From NCBI RefSeq assembly GCF_006064855.1, contig NZ_CP040753.1:2708001-2772000 (forward strand): a DNA stretch of 64,000 nucleotides, given 5' to 3'. How positions within the stretch are numbered: the first letter of the stretch is position 1; every line of letters begins with the position of its first letter. The stretch comes from Sulfitobacter sp. BSw21498 (GTDB lineage: Bacteria; Pseudomonadota; Alphaproteobacteria; Rhodobacterales; Rhodobacteraceae). Below, in pieces: positions 35,904 to 45,211 of this stretch. Below the pieces are notes generated by a model. The model was not told where the DNA came from. It worked only from the letters and a program-made list of their open reading frames with translations, and searched no databases. The translations under genes and the position numbers were made by a program.

Positions 35904-36958
35904 GCGCCCCAGCCTTCCGCCTGCATTTCGCGCAGACGGGACGCTGTACGCTCAAACTCAAAGGTACCCTCACCCTCTAGATACAACATTTCGGGTTCGG
36001 CAGATGCAGAACAGATCAACCGCACCTTGGCTTCATAAAGCGCGTCAATCAAAGTCACGAAACGCTTTGCCTCGTTGAAGTTCGACCTGCCAAGGCTGGG
36101 GATGTCATCCAGCATCAACACGCGCACGGCCTCTGCCAAGGTCAGGTAATCCGCTGCACCCAAGGGCTGACCGCACAGCGCGTGAAACTTGGCGCGGGCC
36201 ACCCCGTTGCGAAACTCCGGGACCACCACATCGCGACCTTTAACCCGCAAGACCAGCTCCTCCCCCGGTCCGCCGGCCAGATCGTTCCAGACAGCATCCA
36301 TCGCAGCACGGCTTTCAGGATTGACGGGGGTGAAATAGGATTTCGTACCAGCCAGCCGGTCCTGTCGGTAGTCCCGCGGACTGGCAAGCTCAATCACCTT
36401 CATCTTCTCTTTGATCAATTCGATGAAGGGCAAGAAAATCTGACGATTCAGCCCGTCTTTGTACAGATCATCCGGTATCCGGTTCGAGGTCGTCACCACA
36501 ACCACGCCAGCGGCGAAAAGGGCTTCGAACAGGCGTCCGACAATCATCGCATCGGTAATGTCGCTGATCTGCATCTCGTCAAACGCCAGCAGCTTCACAT
36601 TTGCCGCGACCTCTGCCGCCACGGGTGCAATAGCATCATCCACACCGGTTTTCCGGGCCTCGTGCATCGCGTTGTGAATTTCCTGCATGAACGCATGAAA
36701 ATGCACGCGCCGCGTAGGCACATCGCCCATATTCGCTGCGAACATATCCATGAGCATCGACTTGCCGCGCCCCACACCCCCCCAAAGGTAAAGACCCTGT
36801 GGCGGTTCGGGTGCGCGTTTGAAAAACCCTTTTTTCTGCGGGGCCATCAACGCACTTCGGATGCGGTCCAGCTCTGGCAAAACGGCTTCTTGTGCCGCAT
36901 CTGGCGACAGGCTGCCATCGGCAATTCGGTCTTCGTAAATGGAACGTAAATCGGTCAT
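35900..36958 (-). CDS. zapE: Cell division ATPase ZapE (AFG1 family)
   Basis: The 352-residue protein has Walker A GGVGRGKSMLMD (Lys66), the following HFHAFMQEIH block typical of AFG1-like ATPases, Walker B KLLAFDEMQISDI, sensor TTSNRIPDDLYKDGLNRQIFLPFI and an arginine-finger region. In E. coli ZapE is a Z-ring-associated ATPase needed for division under some conditions; the mitochondrial relative LACE1/AFG1 handles respiratory-chain subunits. The start at 36958 overlaps by 20 bases the longest open frame of the divergent MFS gene, supporting a later start for that gene. Confidence 0.93.
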   Translation of the reverse strand: MTDLRSIYEDRIADGSLSPDAAQEAVLPELDRIRSALMAPQKKGFFKRAPEPPQGLYLWGGVGRGKSMLMDMFAANMGDVPTRRVHFHAFMQEIHNAMHEARKTGVDDAIAPVAAEVAANVKLLAFDEMQISDITDAMIVGRLFEALFAAGVVVVTTSNRIPDDLYKDGLNRQIFLPFIELIKEKMKVIELASPRDYRQDRLAGTKSYFTPVNPESRAAMDAVWNDLAGGPGEELVLRVKGRDVVVPEFRNGVARAKFHALCGQPLGAADYLTLAEAVRVLMLDDIPSLGRSNFNEAKRFVTLIDALYEAKVRLICSASAEPEMLYLEGEGTFEFERTASRLREMQAEGWGA

Positions 36959-37019
36959 ATCCCCGACTTACAACGTGCCACCTGCTTTGAAAAGAAGCAC
37001 TGAAGGCCGACCTGACCGT

Positions 37020-38324
37020 ATGATTGAAATTGACCCTCTCGGTTTCAAAGCTACGGTGGCGACAACAGCTTCGGGGGGCGTCGTGGAAAAGAACGCATCA
37101 ATCTTTACACCAGTGCTGATCGTCGGGTGTTTGATCATCATGGTCAGCTTCGCCGTGCGCGCATCCTTTGGTGTGTTTCAAATCCCGATCGCAGAAGAAT
37201 TCGGCTGGCTCCGATCAGAGTTTTCGTTAGCCATCGCGATCCAGAACCTCGCGTGGGGCATCGGGCAACCGATCTTTGGCGCGATGGCAGAAAAAATCGG
37301 TGACCGTCGCGCCATCATCATCGGGTCCGTGATCTATGCCGTGGGGCTGGTTCTATCGGCCAATTCCGTGTCCCCCATCGAACATCAAACCTATGCGTGG
37401 CTGGTCGGCTTCGGGATCGCGGGGACGGGATTTGGCGTTATTCTGGCTGTGGTTGGCCGCGCCTCTACCGCCGAAAACAGGTCGATGTCGCTGGCCATCG
37501 CCACCGCTGCGGGCAGCGCGGGTCAGGTCTTTGGGGCACCGGTGGCTGAATGGCTGCTGGGTTTCCTCAGCTGGCAGGCGACATTCCTCGTCTTTGCCGG
37601 CGCGATCATGGCGATGCTTTTGACGCTGCCGTTGATGCGCACGCCTGCCATGGCAAGCAAGGCCGAGCTGGAAGAAAGCCTGTCACAAATCTTGGGCAAA
37701 GCGCTGCGCGATCCGACATTTACCTTCATTTTTATCGGCTTTTTCTCCTGCGGGTATCAGCTGGCTTTTATCACCGCACATTTCCCCGCCTTCGTGACAG
37801 AGCTCTGCGGTCCTATCCTTGCCGGTGGCGTGCTGCATAATATCGGGATCACGACGACTTCGGCGCTTGGCGCGGTTGCGATTTCGCTGATTGGTCTGGC
37901 CAACATCGCCGGTACCTTGCTGGCGGGGTGGGCCGGTAAGCGGTATTCCAAGAAATACCTTTTGGCGGCGATTTATACGGGGCGTACCGTGATCGCGGCG
38001 CTCTTCATTATGCTGCCGATCACGCCGGTATCGGTCATTCTGTTCTCTGTCGGCATGGGGGCGTTGTGGCTGGCAACGGTGCCGCTGACCAGTGGTTTGG
38101 TCGCGCATATCTATGGGCTGCGCTATATGGGCACGCTGTACGGAATTGTGTTTTTCAGCCATCAATTGGGCAGCTTTTTAGGCGTTTGGCTGGGCGGGCG
38201 GATGTACGATGCTTACGGCGATTACACGGTCGTGTGGTGGATCGGCGTGGCCGTCGGCGCGTTTAGCGCACTGATCCATCTGCCGATCCGCGAACGCCGG
38301 TTGCCCGGACTGGTGACGACTTAG
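37020..38324 (+). CDS. MFS transporter, monocarboxylate/oxalate-formate-type
   Basis: The protein (434 residues from ATG 37020) has 12 predicted helices. IPIAEEFGWLRSEFSLAIAIQNLAWGIGQPIFGAMAEKIGDRRAI contains the MFS loop 2-3 motif and resembles the oxalate:formate / monocarboxylate-porter branch. The start is uncertain: a GTG at 37084 would begin MEKNASIFTPVLIVG directly at helix 1, and a longer frame begins at 36939 but overlaps zapE. The substrate is not predictable from sequence; organic acids are the likeliest for this branch. Its stop overlaps the alpha/beta hydrolase stop by 4 bases on the other strand. Confidence 0.85.
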   Translation: MIEIDPLGFKATVATTASGGVVEKNASIFTPVLIVGCLIIMVSFAVRASFGVFQIPIAEEFGWLRSEFSLAIAIQNLAWGIGQPIFGAMAEKIGDRRAIIIGSVIYAVGLVLSANSVSPIEHQTYAWLVGFGIAGTGFGVILAVVGRASTAENRSMSLAIATAAGSAGQVFGAPVAEWLLGFLSWQATFLVFAGAIMAMLLTLPLMRTPAMASKAELEESLSQILGKALRDPTFTFIFIGFFSCGYQLAFITAHFPAFVTELCGPILAGGVLHNIGITTTSALGAVAISLIGLANIAGTLLAGWAGKRYSKKYLLAAIYTGRTVIAALFIMLPITPVSVILFSVGMGALWLATVPLTSGLVAHIYGLRYMGTLYGIVFFSHQLGSFLGVWLGGRMYDAYGDYTVVWWIGVAVGAFSALIHLPIRERRLPGLVTT

Positions 38325-39244
38325 GGCGTTGCGCTGATATGCGCCCTGATCGCCGCGACAATCTGGGGCGCGTGGGTATAGGGCAGGCCATGGCCCGCAC
38401 CTGTGATCACCTCGTGTTCGGCGGTCCGGTTCCATTCGGCGAGGCTGCCAATGGCTGAAGCGGGGATCACCCGATCCTCGTCGCCCCACACCGCCAGTAC
38501 AGGGATGTCGAACGACTGGATCGCGCGGTGTTCGTCGCGTAGCACGTCAGCCAGAATACCGCGGCGGCTGGCCAGCACCGCGGGAACATAATGCTTATAG
38601 TCCAGCTGCTCTGCCTGATGGTCATGGATATGTGGCACCTGCACGGGGGTGTCGCGTTCGGCCTTGATGCCGCGGCGGAATGTGGGTGGGAAAAGCACCA
38701 GCATCAGCCAATCGCCAATAACCGGCGTTTTGGCCATGAAATCTACCAGCTTGTTGTGCGCCAGCCCCATGCCTGCCGGTGCCAGCAAGATCAGCCGTTC
38801 GACCCGGTCGGGGAAGGCGGCGGCAAAACAGGACGCGATGGAGCCCCCCATGGAATAGCCCAACAGGGTAAAACTGCCGGTCACGTCCTGGTCTTCCAGC
38901 AGGTCTTGTAGTTGTTTGATAAAGAACTGTCGGTCCTGCGGTCCGGAAGGGCGGTCTGAATATCCCCGCCCGTAAAGATCATAGGTCAAAGTGCGATAGC
39001 CCATCGATGCCAACCCCCGGGCCACAGCGCGCCAGGCAAGGCTGGGGGTGGTCAGCCCGTGCACACAGACAGCAACAGGCCCTTGGGCGGGGCCGATCCA
39101 TTCATAGTGGGTCACGCCGCCTGGCAGCTCTGCAAACTGGCCAGAAGCGCTGCCCCGGTCCGCGTCCTCCATCTCGGCGCGGTTGCGTTCAATCACAAGC
39201 GGGATCGCAACCACCAGCATACCAAGTAGGAGAAACCAGATCAT
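38321..39244 (-). CDS. Alpha/beta hydrolase with N-terminal membrane anchor
   Basis: The 307-residue protein starts with a hydrophobic helix (FLLLGMLVVAIPLVIE), then an alpha/beta hydrolase fold: oxyanion region CVHGLTTPSLAW, nucleophile elbow GYSMGG (Ser131), acid in VWGDEDRVIP and catalytic His in GAGHGLPY. A mobile lid follows the elbow. The substrate is unknown. It is the last of three genes (HAD phosphatase, ornithine-cyclodeaminase-like, hydrolase) joined by ATGA overlaps, which implies a common pathway, possibly of a small amino-acid-derived compound (inference). Confidence 0.88.
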   Translation of the reverse strand: MIWFLLLGMLVVAIPLVIERNRAEMEDADRGSASGQFAELPGGVTHYEWIGPAQGPVAVCVHGLTTPSLAWRAVARGLASMGYRTLTYDLYGRGYSDRPSGPQDRQFFIKQLQDLLEDQDVTGSFTLLGYSMGGSIASCFAAAFPDRVERLILLAPAGMGLAHNKLVDFMAKTPVIGDWLMLVLFPPTFRRGIKAERDTPVQVPHIHDHQAEQLDYKHYVPAVLASRRGILADVLRDEHRAIQSFDIPVLAVWGDEDRVIPASAIGSLAEWNRTAEHEVITGAGHGLPYTHAPQIVAAIRAHISATP

Positions 39245-40161
39245 CTACGCGCGCGCCACCGGTCAAGGATGTAGCGGCTGGTCATCAGGTCCAGATGCGC
39301 GCCCCCGCCGTTTTTGAACAGGGTGATCTCGTCGTCTGACTGGCGGGTAAAGGATCCCATATCATAGTAATCCGCGACGATGTCATTGGCAGAAAGCACC
39401 CCTTGGGCGATGGGGATTTTCAGCTCTCCGATGTGGTCAACCGTGGTGTCGAGGCTGTCGACGAATAGTCTTGTTTTGGTCAGCGCCGCGTCGTCTACCT
39501 CGCGCATGTCGGGGCGATAGGCTCCGATCAGGTCAAGGTGCTGGCCGGGTTGCAGCCACGCGCCCTTGATCAGCGGTTCGATCGACATGGTGGCGCTGGT
39601 GATGATGTCCGCGTGGCGCACGGCGGTCTCAAGGTTGTCGGCGATCTTCAGACCCTTGATATCGCGGGCCATCGCTTGCGCATTCGGGGCAGAGCGGTTC
39701 CACACGGTAAATTCGGCATCGGGAAAGACCGCGCTATAGGCGGCATGCAGTCCGCGCCCTTGGGTGCCTGCGCCGACAATCAGGATTTTGCGGCTGTCAG
39801 GGCGGGCAAGCTTGCGGGCCGCCAGCAGACTGTCACCGGCGGTTTTCCATTTGGTAACAAGATGAAAATCCACCAGCGCCTCGAGCGCGCCATGATCGTC
39901 GGCATAAAGCGACACGCCACCGTTCACCATAGGTGCCCCTTTGGCGGGGTTGTCGGGAAAGATGGTGGCGGATTTCACGGCCAGCCCCAGCCCGTCGATC
40001 CAGGCGGCGCGGTTCAGCAGCGTGTCCTTGCCACGGTACAAAAACGTATCCGAAATCTCGGCGCGCGGTAGTTTGTGGCCGGCGGCCAGCGCATCGGTCA
40101 GGCCGATCCAGTCCAGCAGCGCCTCGCCTTGGTCAAAGGGGATAATATCGAACTGGGTCAT
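39241..40161 (-). CDS. Ornithine cyclodeaminase / mu-crystallin family protein
   Basis: The 306-residue protein has an N-terminal substrate domain (NRAAWIDGLGLAVKSATIFPDNP carries the conserved Lys and Asp-Asn-Pro), and a Rossmann domain with ILIVGAGTQGRG and SATMSIEPLIKGAWLQPGQHLDLIGAYRPDMREVDD, which are family signatures. Members include ornithine cyclodeaminase, alanine dehydrogenase (AlaDH/Ocd), and imine reductases, so the exact substrate is open. I use ATG 40161, overlapping the HAD stop by 4 bases; an upstream frame to 40212 lies in the HAD gene. It overlaps the hydrolase gene downstream likewise. Confidence 0.9.
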   Translation of the reverse strand: MTQFDIIPFDQGEALLDWIGLTDALAAGHKLPRAEISDTFLYRGKDTLLNRAAWIDGLGLAVKSATIFPDNPAKGAPMVNGGVSLYADDHGALEALVDFHLVTKWKTAGDSLLAARKLARPDSRKILIVGAGTQGRGLHAAYSAVFPDAEFTVWNRSAPNAQAMARDIKGLKIADNLETAVRHADIITSATMSIEPLIKGAWLQPGQHLDLIGAYRPDMREVDDAALTKTRLFVDSLDTTVDHIGELKIPIAQGVLSANDIVADYYDMGSFTRQSDDEITLFKNGGGAHLDLMTSRYILDRWRARR

Positions 40162-40778
40162 GCGGCTTCTTCCTCGGTCAGCAGACCTGCGGTGACCAGC
40201 CTGTCTGCCCACCCGTCCGGTCCGGTGAAGTGGTGGGTTTGCCAGCCACGGGCGTTTGCGGCGTTGATATTGTCAATGCGGTCATCGGCGAACAACAGCG
40301 CGTCGCCTGACAGGCCTGAGGTATCTTCAAGTGCGGCATAGATCGCAGGGTCCGGCTTGATCATGCCCATATGGCCCGAGATAAAATCGCGATCGAACGC
40401 ACGCAAGAATGGGTAGTGCTGCGCCGCAAGATCATAGGACTGGATGCCGAAATTGGTCAGCGAAAAAACAGGCACGTCCTTGGCCTGCAGCGCTTCTTTC
40501 AGCCGCAATGAGCGGGGGATCACGGGCGCTGCCATCTCGATCCAGCGGTCGTGCCACATGCGGATTTCGGCGCGCCACGCGGGGTTTTCCTCGGCGGCGG
40601 CATAGATCGTGTCGGTAAAATGCTGCCCGCTGTCGACGCGGTCGTTCATGCCGTGCAGGTCGACTTCGGCGAACATGGCGCGGCGGCGTTCCTCTCCGAT
40701 GACGGAATCGTAGAACCGTTCGGGCTGCCATTCGATCAGCACATTTCCAATGTCAAAGACGACTGCTGCTGGTTTCAT
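40158..40778 (-). CDS. HAD-superfamily phosphatase (YihX-like)
   Basis: The 206-residue protein has HAD motif I FDIGNVLIEW, with Asp9 as nucleophile but Gly rather than Asp two residues later, as in the YihX/HAD-IA-like group; motif II SLTNF, motif III Lys in IKPDPAIY, and motif IV FADDRIDN. An alpha-helical cap lies between residues about 20 and 90. YihX hydrolyses glucose-1-phosphate, but substrates in this group are broad. First gene of the overlapping HAD-OCD-hydrolase unit; a 47-base gap separates it from the DUF188 gene upstream. Confidence 0.9.
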   Translation of the reverse strand: MKPAAVVFDIGNVLIEWQPERFYDSVIGEERRRAMFAEVDLHGMNDRVDSGQHFTDTIYAAAEENPAWRAEIRMWHDRWIEMAAPVIPRSLRLKEALQAKDVPVFSLTNFGIQSYDLAAQHYPFLRAFDRDFISGHMGMIKPDPAIYAALEDTSGLSGDALLFADDRIDNINAANARGWQTHHFTGPDGWADRLVTAGLLTEEEAA

Positions 40779-40825
40779 GTGCTCTTCCTTTTGCCGGGTC
40801 CGAAGGGGTCTTGCTGCCCCGAGCC

Positions 40826-41275
40826 CTACCGTTGTGCCGCGCGAAGTTCGCGCTCTAGTGCTTCCAGAAAACGGGAGCGGTCTGCCTTTGTAAACCCTTT
40901 GCCACCGCCCTGACGGAACGGGTCGGCGGCGCGCAGGTCGGTCATCAGATCGCGGGTTGCCAGCACGTTACCGATATTGGCCGAGGTCAGCGCTTCGCCG
41001 TTGTGTTTCAGCACCCGTGCGCCCGCTTCGACGCAGCGCGCCGCTAGGGGGATATCGCCCGTGACCACCACATCGCCAGGGCCGCAGCGGTCTGCGATCC
41101 AGATGTCGGCGATGTCGGGGCCGTCGGGGACAATCACCGTTTCGACCAGTGGGTTCTGCGAGGGGCGCAGCCCGCCGTTGGACACCACATACATCCGTAC
41201 CTTGTGACGGGTGGCCACGCGTTCGGCCTCTGCTTTGACGGGGCAGGCATCAGCGTCGATATAAAGCGCGGTCAT
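40826..41275 (-). CDS. YaiI/YqxD family (UPF0178, DUF188) protein
   Basis: The 149-residue protein has the complete family pattern: [57 protein letters not shown] and GGGKGF. The fold is PIN-like with acidic residues at the putative metal site (Asp7, Asp9, then Asp54, Asp58), so a nuclease activity has been suggested but not shown. It stands 9 bases after the fghA stop on the same strand and is probably co-transcribed with it. Confidence 0.93.
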   Translation of the reverse strand: MTALYIDADACPVKAEAERVATRHKVRMYVVSNGGLRPSQNPLVETVIVPDGPDIADIWIADRCGPGDVVVTGDIPLAARCVEAGARVLKHNGEALTSANIGNVLATRDLMTDLRAADPFRQGGGKGFTKADRSRFLEALERELRAAQR

Positions 41276-41284
41276 TGTCCCAGC

Positions 41285-42118
41285 CTATCGCGCATACAGG
41301 GCGTCGGCATGGAACGCGATGTGGTCTTCCATGAACGTCGAGATGAAGAAATAGCTGTGATCGTACCCCGGTTGCATCCGCAGTGTGGCATTCTGGCGCG
41401 CCTTCGCTATCGCCTCGGCCAATGCTTCGGGCTTGAGCAGATCAAGGAACTGATCATCCGTGCCCTGATCAATCAGGATCGGGCCGTCAAAACCGCGTTC
41501 GGCCATCAAAAGCGTTGCGTCATGTTTGGCCCATGTGGTTTCGTCATTGCCAAGGTATGCGGCCAGCTGTTTGCGACCCCAATCGCTGCTGGTGGGGTGG
41601 GCGATCGGTGCGAAGGCAGAGACCGAGGTAAACCGTCCCGGCAAGTTCATCGCCAATGTCAGCGCCCCGTGCCCGCCCATCGAGTGCCCGCAGATCGCCT
41701 GACGGTCCATATCCAGCGCGAAATTTTCGCCAAGCAGCGCAGGCAGTTCGTCGGCGATATAGTCCCACATCTGGAAATGCGGCTTCCACGGGTCTTGTGT
41801 GGCGTTCACATAAAAGCCCGCGCCTTTGCCCAGATCATAGGCGTCATCATCGGCCACATCATCCCCGCGCGGCGATGTATCAGGAAAAACGACTGCGATC
41901 CCGTGTTCAGCGGCCCATGCCTGTGCCCCTGCCTTGGTCATCGCGTTTTCGTGGGTGCAGGTCAGGCCTGACAGGAACCACATCAGCGGTACCGGTCCCT
42001 GCTTGGCCTCTTCGGGGAGGAACAGGGCAAAGGTCATATCGCAGCTGCAGGCCGTGGAGCGGTGGGAATAGACGCCTTGGGTGCCTCTGAAGCTGGTGTT
42101 CTCGGAAATCGTTTTCAT
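41285..42118 (-). CDS. fghA: S-formylglutathione hydrolase
   Basis: FghA hydrolyses S-formylglutathione to formate and glutathione, the second step of glutathione-dependent formaldehyde oxidation. The 277-residue protein has the esterase-D pattern: LSGLTCTHENAMTKAG, SPRGDDV, GAGFYVNATQDPW, GHSMGGHGAL (nucleophile Ser146), QGTDDQFL (Asp) and GYDHSYFFI (His). The ATG at 42118 has AGGAGA 8 bases upstream; an in-frame upstream extension to 42175 lacks support. The partner glutathione-dependent formaldehyde dehydrogenase gene is not in the window. Confidence 0.95.
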   Translation of the reverse strand: MKTISENTSFRGTQGVYSHRSTACSCDMTFALFLPEEAKQGPVPLMWFLSGLTCTHENAMTKAGAQAWAAEHGIAVVFPDTSPRGDDVADDDAYDLGKGAGFYVNATQDPWKPHFQMWDYIADELPALLGENFALDMDRQAICGHSMGGHGALTLAMNLPGRFTSVSAFAPIAHPTSSDWGRKQLAAYLGNDETTWAKHDATLLMAERGFDGPILIDQGTDDQFLDLLKPEALAEAIAKARQNATLRMQPGYDHSYFFISTFMEDHIAFHADALYAR

Positions 42119-42218
42119 CGGGCGTCTCCTGTGTCTGGTTGGTATATGGCTATCGGGCATCGACGCGGGCGGCAAGGGCGGGACGCTGCGCGGCGCGTAT
42201 TTGCGAAAAGGGTGAAGG

Positions 42219-43148
42219 CTACAGGCCCGTCACCCATGCGATCACGAGACTGACGCTGAGGATGCTGAACAGCGTTGACACCAGTATCGCAGCAGAGACA
42301 CGTTGCGGCCCTACGTTGTAGTGTTGGGCGAGCATATAGACATTGCCCGCAACGGGCAGCGCGGCGGTGGCGATGATAACACCTGCCTTATACGGGTCCA
42401 CATGGAACAGCCACAGCGCAGCAAGGGCGACAAACGCGGGGTGCAGCACCAACTTGCAAAAAGACAGCCAGCCTGCAACGTGCAGTTTTTCGGCAGATTT
42501 TGTGGCCAGCGAGGCGCCGATTGCGAACAACGCGCCAGGGGTTGCCGCACCGCCCAGGATCGCCAGAAAGTCATTCATCGGGGCCGGAATGGGGATGCGC
42601 AGGCCGGACCAGAAGAAGCCCAATGTCATCGCAACGATCATCGGGTTTTTCACCAGCCCCAAGCCAATGGTGCGCAAGGCGCGCAAGCTAAGTTGGCCGT
42701 CGCGCGACCCGGTGATCAGGATGACGATGAGGCTGGAGAAGACGATCAGATCTACCGCCAGTGCTAGTACCACAGGGCCGATTGCCTCTGCCCCGAGCAA
42801 AAGCGTGAGCATGGGGACGCCAAGAAAGCCGGTGTTGCCGATGACGGCGCATTGCGCCTCCATTGCGGTGCTGGGAACGTCAAGCCCGCGCCAAAAGCCG
42901 ACCAACGTGGCGATGCCATAGACGAACCCTGTTCCCCACAGATAGGCCGCGACAAGCCGTGTGTCCCAGACCTCTGCCAGGGACAGATTGGCAGAAAAGC
43001 GGAACAGCATGGCGGAGAGCGCAAAATAGAAGACGAACTTGGTCAGATAGGCCGTGGCTTCTGCGGTGAAGAACCGTGTGCGCCCGGCCCAATAGCCCAG
43101 ACCGATCAGCGCGAAAAAGGGCAGTGTTTTGAGAAAGATCGCCAGCAT
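42219..43148 (-). CDS. AEC family transporter (auxin efflux carrier-like)
   Basis: The 309-residue protein has about ten helices and the AEC/BASS-type inverted-repeat outline: FALIGLGYWAGR at the start, GNTGFLGVPMLTLLLG in the middle helix break, GAATPGALFAIGASLA and ATAALPVAGNVYMLAQHY in the second half. Bacterial members export or import organic acids such as malate or malonate, and lactate; the substrate here is unknown. It lies 100 bases upstream of fghA on the same strand. The 204-base gap to paaK (43149-43352) holds nothing I can identify except the region before this gene's start. Confidence 0.88.
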   Translation of the reverse strand: MLAIFLKTLPFFALIGLGYWAGRTRFFTAEATAYLTKFVFYFALSAMLFRFSANLSLAEVWDTRLVAAYLWGTGFVYGIATLVGFWRGLDVPSTAMEAQCAVIGNTGFLGVPMLTLLLGAEAIGPVVLALAVDLIVFSSLIVILITGSRDGQLSLRALRTIGLGLVKNPMIVAMTLGFFWSGLRIPIPAPMNDFLAILGGAATPGALFAIGASLATKSAEKLHVAGWLSFCKLVLHPAFVALAALWLFHVDPYKAGVIIATAALPVAGNVYMLAQHYNVGPQRVSAAILVSTLFSILSVSLVIAWVTGL

Positions 43149-43352
43149 GTGGAATTGGTAGCGGCTGCTTGTGCTTCGTGCAACGGGGCAACAGTGCTGT
43201 GATGCAAATACATCTGCTTTGGGTGGGGGACGCTGTCAGTTCAGGGGGCGGAGCGTGGCAGTCTATTCGGCAGCGTCCCCGCAATTTCAGAGGTCTAGAT
43301 CGACCGCGTGGTGGCGTGCGCGGCCGATGGGTTTGCAGGCGCGCTGCGGCGG

Positions 43353-44663
43353 CTAGCCTTTGGGGCGGTTGTCGATGATGCGCACGGCTTTGCCTTCGGA
43401 GCGGGTGATGCTGTTCACATCGCCCACGTCGATTTGCACGCTGATGCCCACGGTCTCTTTGATCTGCGCGGCCAGTTGTTGCGCTGCAGCCTCACGGGCG
43501 AGTCCGCCAACGGTGGCGTCGGCACATTCGCACAGCACGCGCATCTGATCCATCCGGTCCGGTTTGCTCAGCTCGATCTGGAAATGCGGGGCGAGTCCGG
43601 GTGTCGCCATCAGGGCTTCCTCGATCTGCGTGGGGAAAACATTGACGCCGCGCAGGATGATCATATCGTCGCTGCGGCCGGTGACTTTTTCCATCCGGCG
43701 CATGCTGCGCGCGGTGCCGGCCAGCAGGCGGGTCAGGTCGCGGGTGCGGTAGCGGATGATCGGAAACGCCTCTTTGGTGAGCGATGTAAACACCAGTTCG
43801 CCTTTTTCGCCGTCGGCTACGGGCTGGCCTGTTTCGGGGTTGATCACTTCGGGATAGAAATGATCCTCCCAGATGTGCAGCCCGTCCTTGGTCTCGACGC
43901 ATTCGCAAGAGACACCGGGGCCCATGATCTCGGACAGGCCATAGATATCAACGGCGTGCATATCGAACGCCTGTTCAATCTCGATCCGCATGGCGTTGGT
44001 CCAGGGTTCGGCCCCGAAGATACCCACCTGTAGCGAGGAGTGGCGCGGGTCGATGCCTTGACGCGCGTATTCGTCGAGGATCGATAGCGCGTAAGAAGGC
44101 GTCACCGTGATGCCGTCGGGCTTGAAATCTTCGATCAGGCGCACCTGCCGCGGGGTCATCCCGCCCGAGATCGGCACCGTGCTAAGCCCGAGGTTATCAG
44201 CCCCCAGATGTACCCCTAACCCGCCCGTAAACAGCCCATACCCGTAAGCATTGTGCAGCATGTCGCCGGGTTTGAGCCCCGCAGCACGCAGGGACCGCCC
44301 CATGACAGTTCCCCAATTGGCGAGGTCGTTTTTCGTATAACCCACGACCGTTGGCTGGCCCGTCGTGCCCGATGACGCATGGATGCGCGCCAGCTGGTCG
44401 CGGGGCACGGCGAACATGCCAAAAGGGTAATTATCGCGTAGATCGGTTTTAACGGTGAAGGGGAACTTTGCAAGATCCGACAGGCTGTGTAGGTCGTCGG
44501 GGTGTACGCCCGCTGTGTCAAAGCTTTGGCGGTAAAAGGGGACGTTCGCATAGGCGTGGTGCAGTGATTTCTTCAGCCGCTCCAGCTGTAGGGCGCTGAT
44601 TTCATCGCGGCTGGCAAGCTCGATCGGGTCGAGGGATGATCGGGCGGGCGTGAGGTCTTTCAT
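43353..44663 (-). CDS. paaK: Phenylacetate-CoA ligase
   Basis: PaaK activates phenylacetate to phenylacetyl-CoA with ATP. The 436-residue protein is a short adenylate-forming enzyme with the AMP motif HASSGTTGQPTVVGYT, the block DIYGLSEIMGPGVSCEC, and the C-terminal RSDDMIILRGVNVFPTQIE followed by the small lid domain. Length matches PaaK. It overlaps paaI by 4 bases. The rest of the paa pathway (ring epoxidase paaABCDE, paaG, paaZ) is not in this window. Confidence 0.95.
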   Translation of the reverse strand: MKDLTPARSSLDPIELASRDEISALQLERLKKSLHHAYANVPFYRQSFDTAGVHPDDLHSLSDLAKFPFTVKTDLRDNYPFGMFAVPRDQLARIHASSGTTGQPTVVGYTKNDLANWGTVMGRSLRAAGLKPGDMLHNAYGYGLFTGGLGVHLGADNLGLSTVPISGGMTPRQVRLIEDFKPDGITVTPSYALSILDEYARQGIDPRHSSLQVGIFGAEPWTNAMRIEIEQAFDMHAVDIYGLSEIMGPGVSCECVETKDGLHIWEDHFYPEVINPETGQPVADGEKGELVFTSLTKEAFPIIRYRTRDLTRLLAGTARSMRRMEKVTGRSDDMIILRGVNVFPTQIEEALMATPGLAPHFQIELSKPDRMDQMRVLCECADATVGGLAREAAAQQLAAQIKETVGISVQIDVGDVNSITRSEGKAVRIIDNRPKG

Positions 44664-45097
44664 GGGGTCATTTCCTCCTCGAAATGATGGCCTTTGATGG
44701 TGCGTGACAGGCCACGGAACAAGGCGATGGTGCGCCCGTCCTCCCCCGTGACTGTCACGTCATAAACGCCGGAGCGTCCGGTTTTTGATTGTTCCCGCGC
44801 TGTTGCCAGCAGTCGTTCGTCCGGTTTGCCGGGGGCGAGGTAGGAAATCTGGTTCTGTTGGGCCACGGCAAGCTGGTTGTAGCTGTTGCAGGCAAAGGCA
44901 AATGCGCTGTCCGCGAGGGTAAAGATATACCCGCCGTGTGCGATGCCGTGGCCGTTAAGCATGACCGGGGTGATCACCATCGACAGGTCTGCCTCTCCGG
45001 GGCCGATATGGTCGATCCGCATGCCCAACGACTGGCTTGCTGTATCGGTTGACCACATGGCGGCAGCGGATTTTTCAGCACGGAGTTGCGGGGTCAT
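44660..45097 (-). CDS. paaI: Hydroxyphenylacetyl-CoA thioesterase PaaI
   Basis: The 145-residue protein is a hot-dog-fold thioesterase. GHGIAHGGYIFTLADSAFAFACNSYNQ contains the PaaI motif with the catalytic Asp in the long helix after HGG. PaaI rescues CoA trapped in hydroxylated phenylacetyl-CoA by-products. Its stop overlaps the paaK start (ATGA), the usual paaI-paaK coupling. Divergent from the DUF2794 gene across a 114-base gap. Confidence 0.94.
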   Translation of the reverse strand: MTPQLRAEKSAAAMWSTDTASQSLGMRIDHIGPGEADLSMVITPVMLNGHGIAHGGYIFTLADSAFAFACNSYNQLAVAQQNQISYLAPGKPDERLLATAREQSKTGRSGVYDVTVTGEDGRTIALFRGLSRTIKGHHFEEEMTP

Positions 45098-45211
45098 GAC
45101 GGGCCTTTATGTTTCACATTTTGAATGCTTGCACAGATAATGTAACGCGTTCAAGAGATTTGATCTGCGGGCTCTCTTGATTTGAGCGTCGAAGGGCGCA
45201 ACTGTCAAAGT

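Noticed and set aside
43149..43352. 204-base gap between the AEC transporter and paaK searched for a small gene or RNA
   Set aside because: No open frame with a start and Shine-Dalgarno, no tRNA-like or terminator-like structure was seen.
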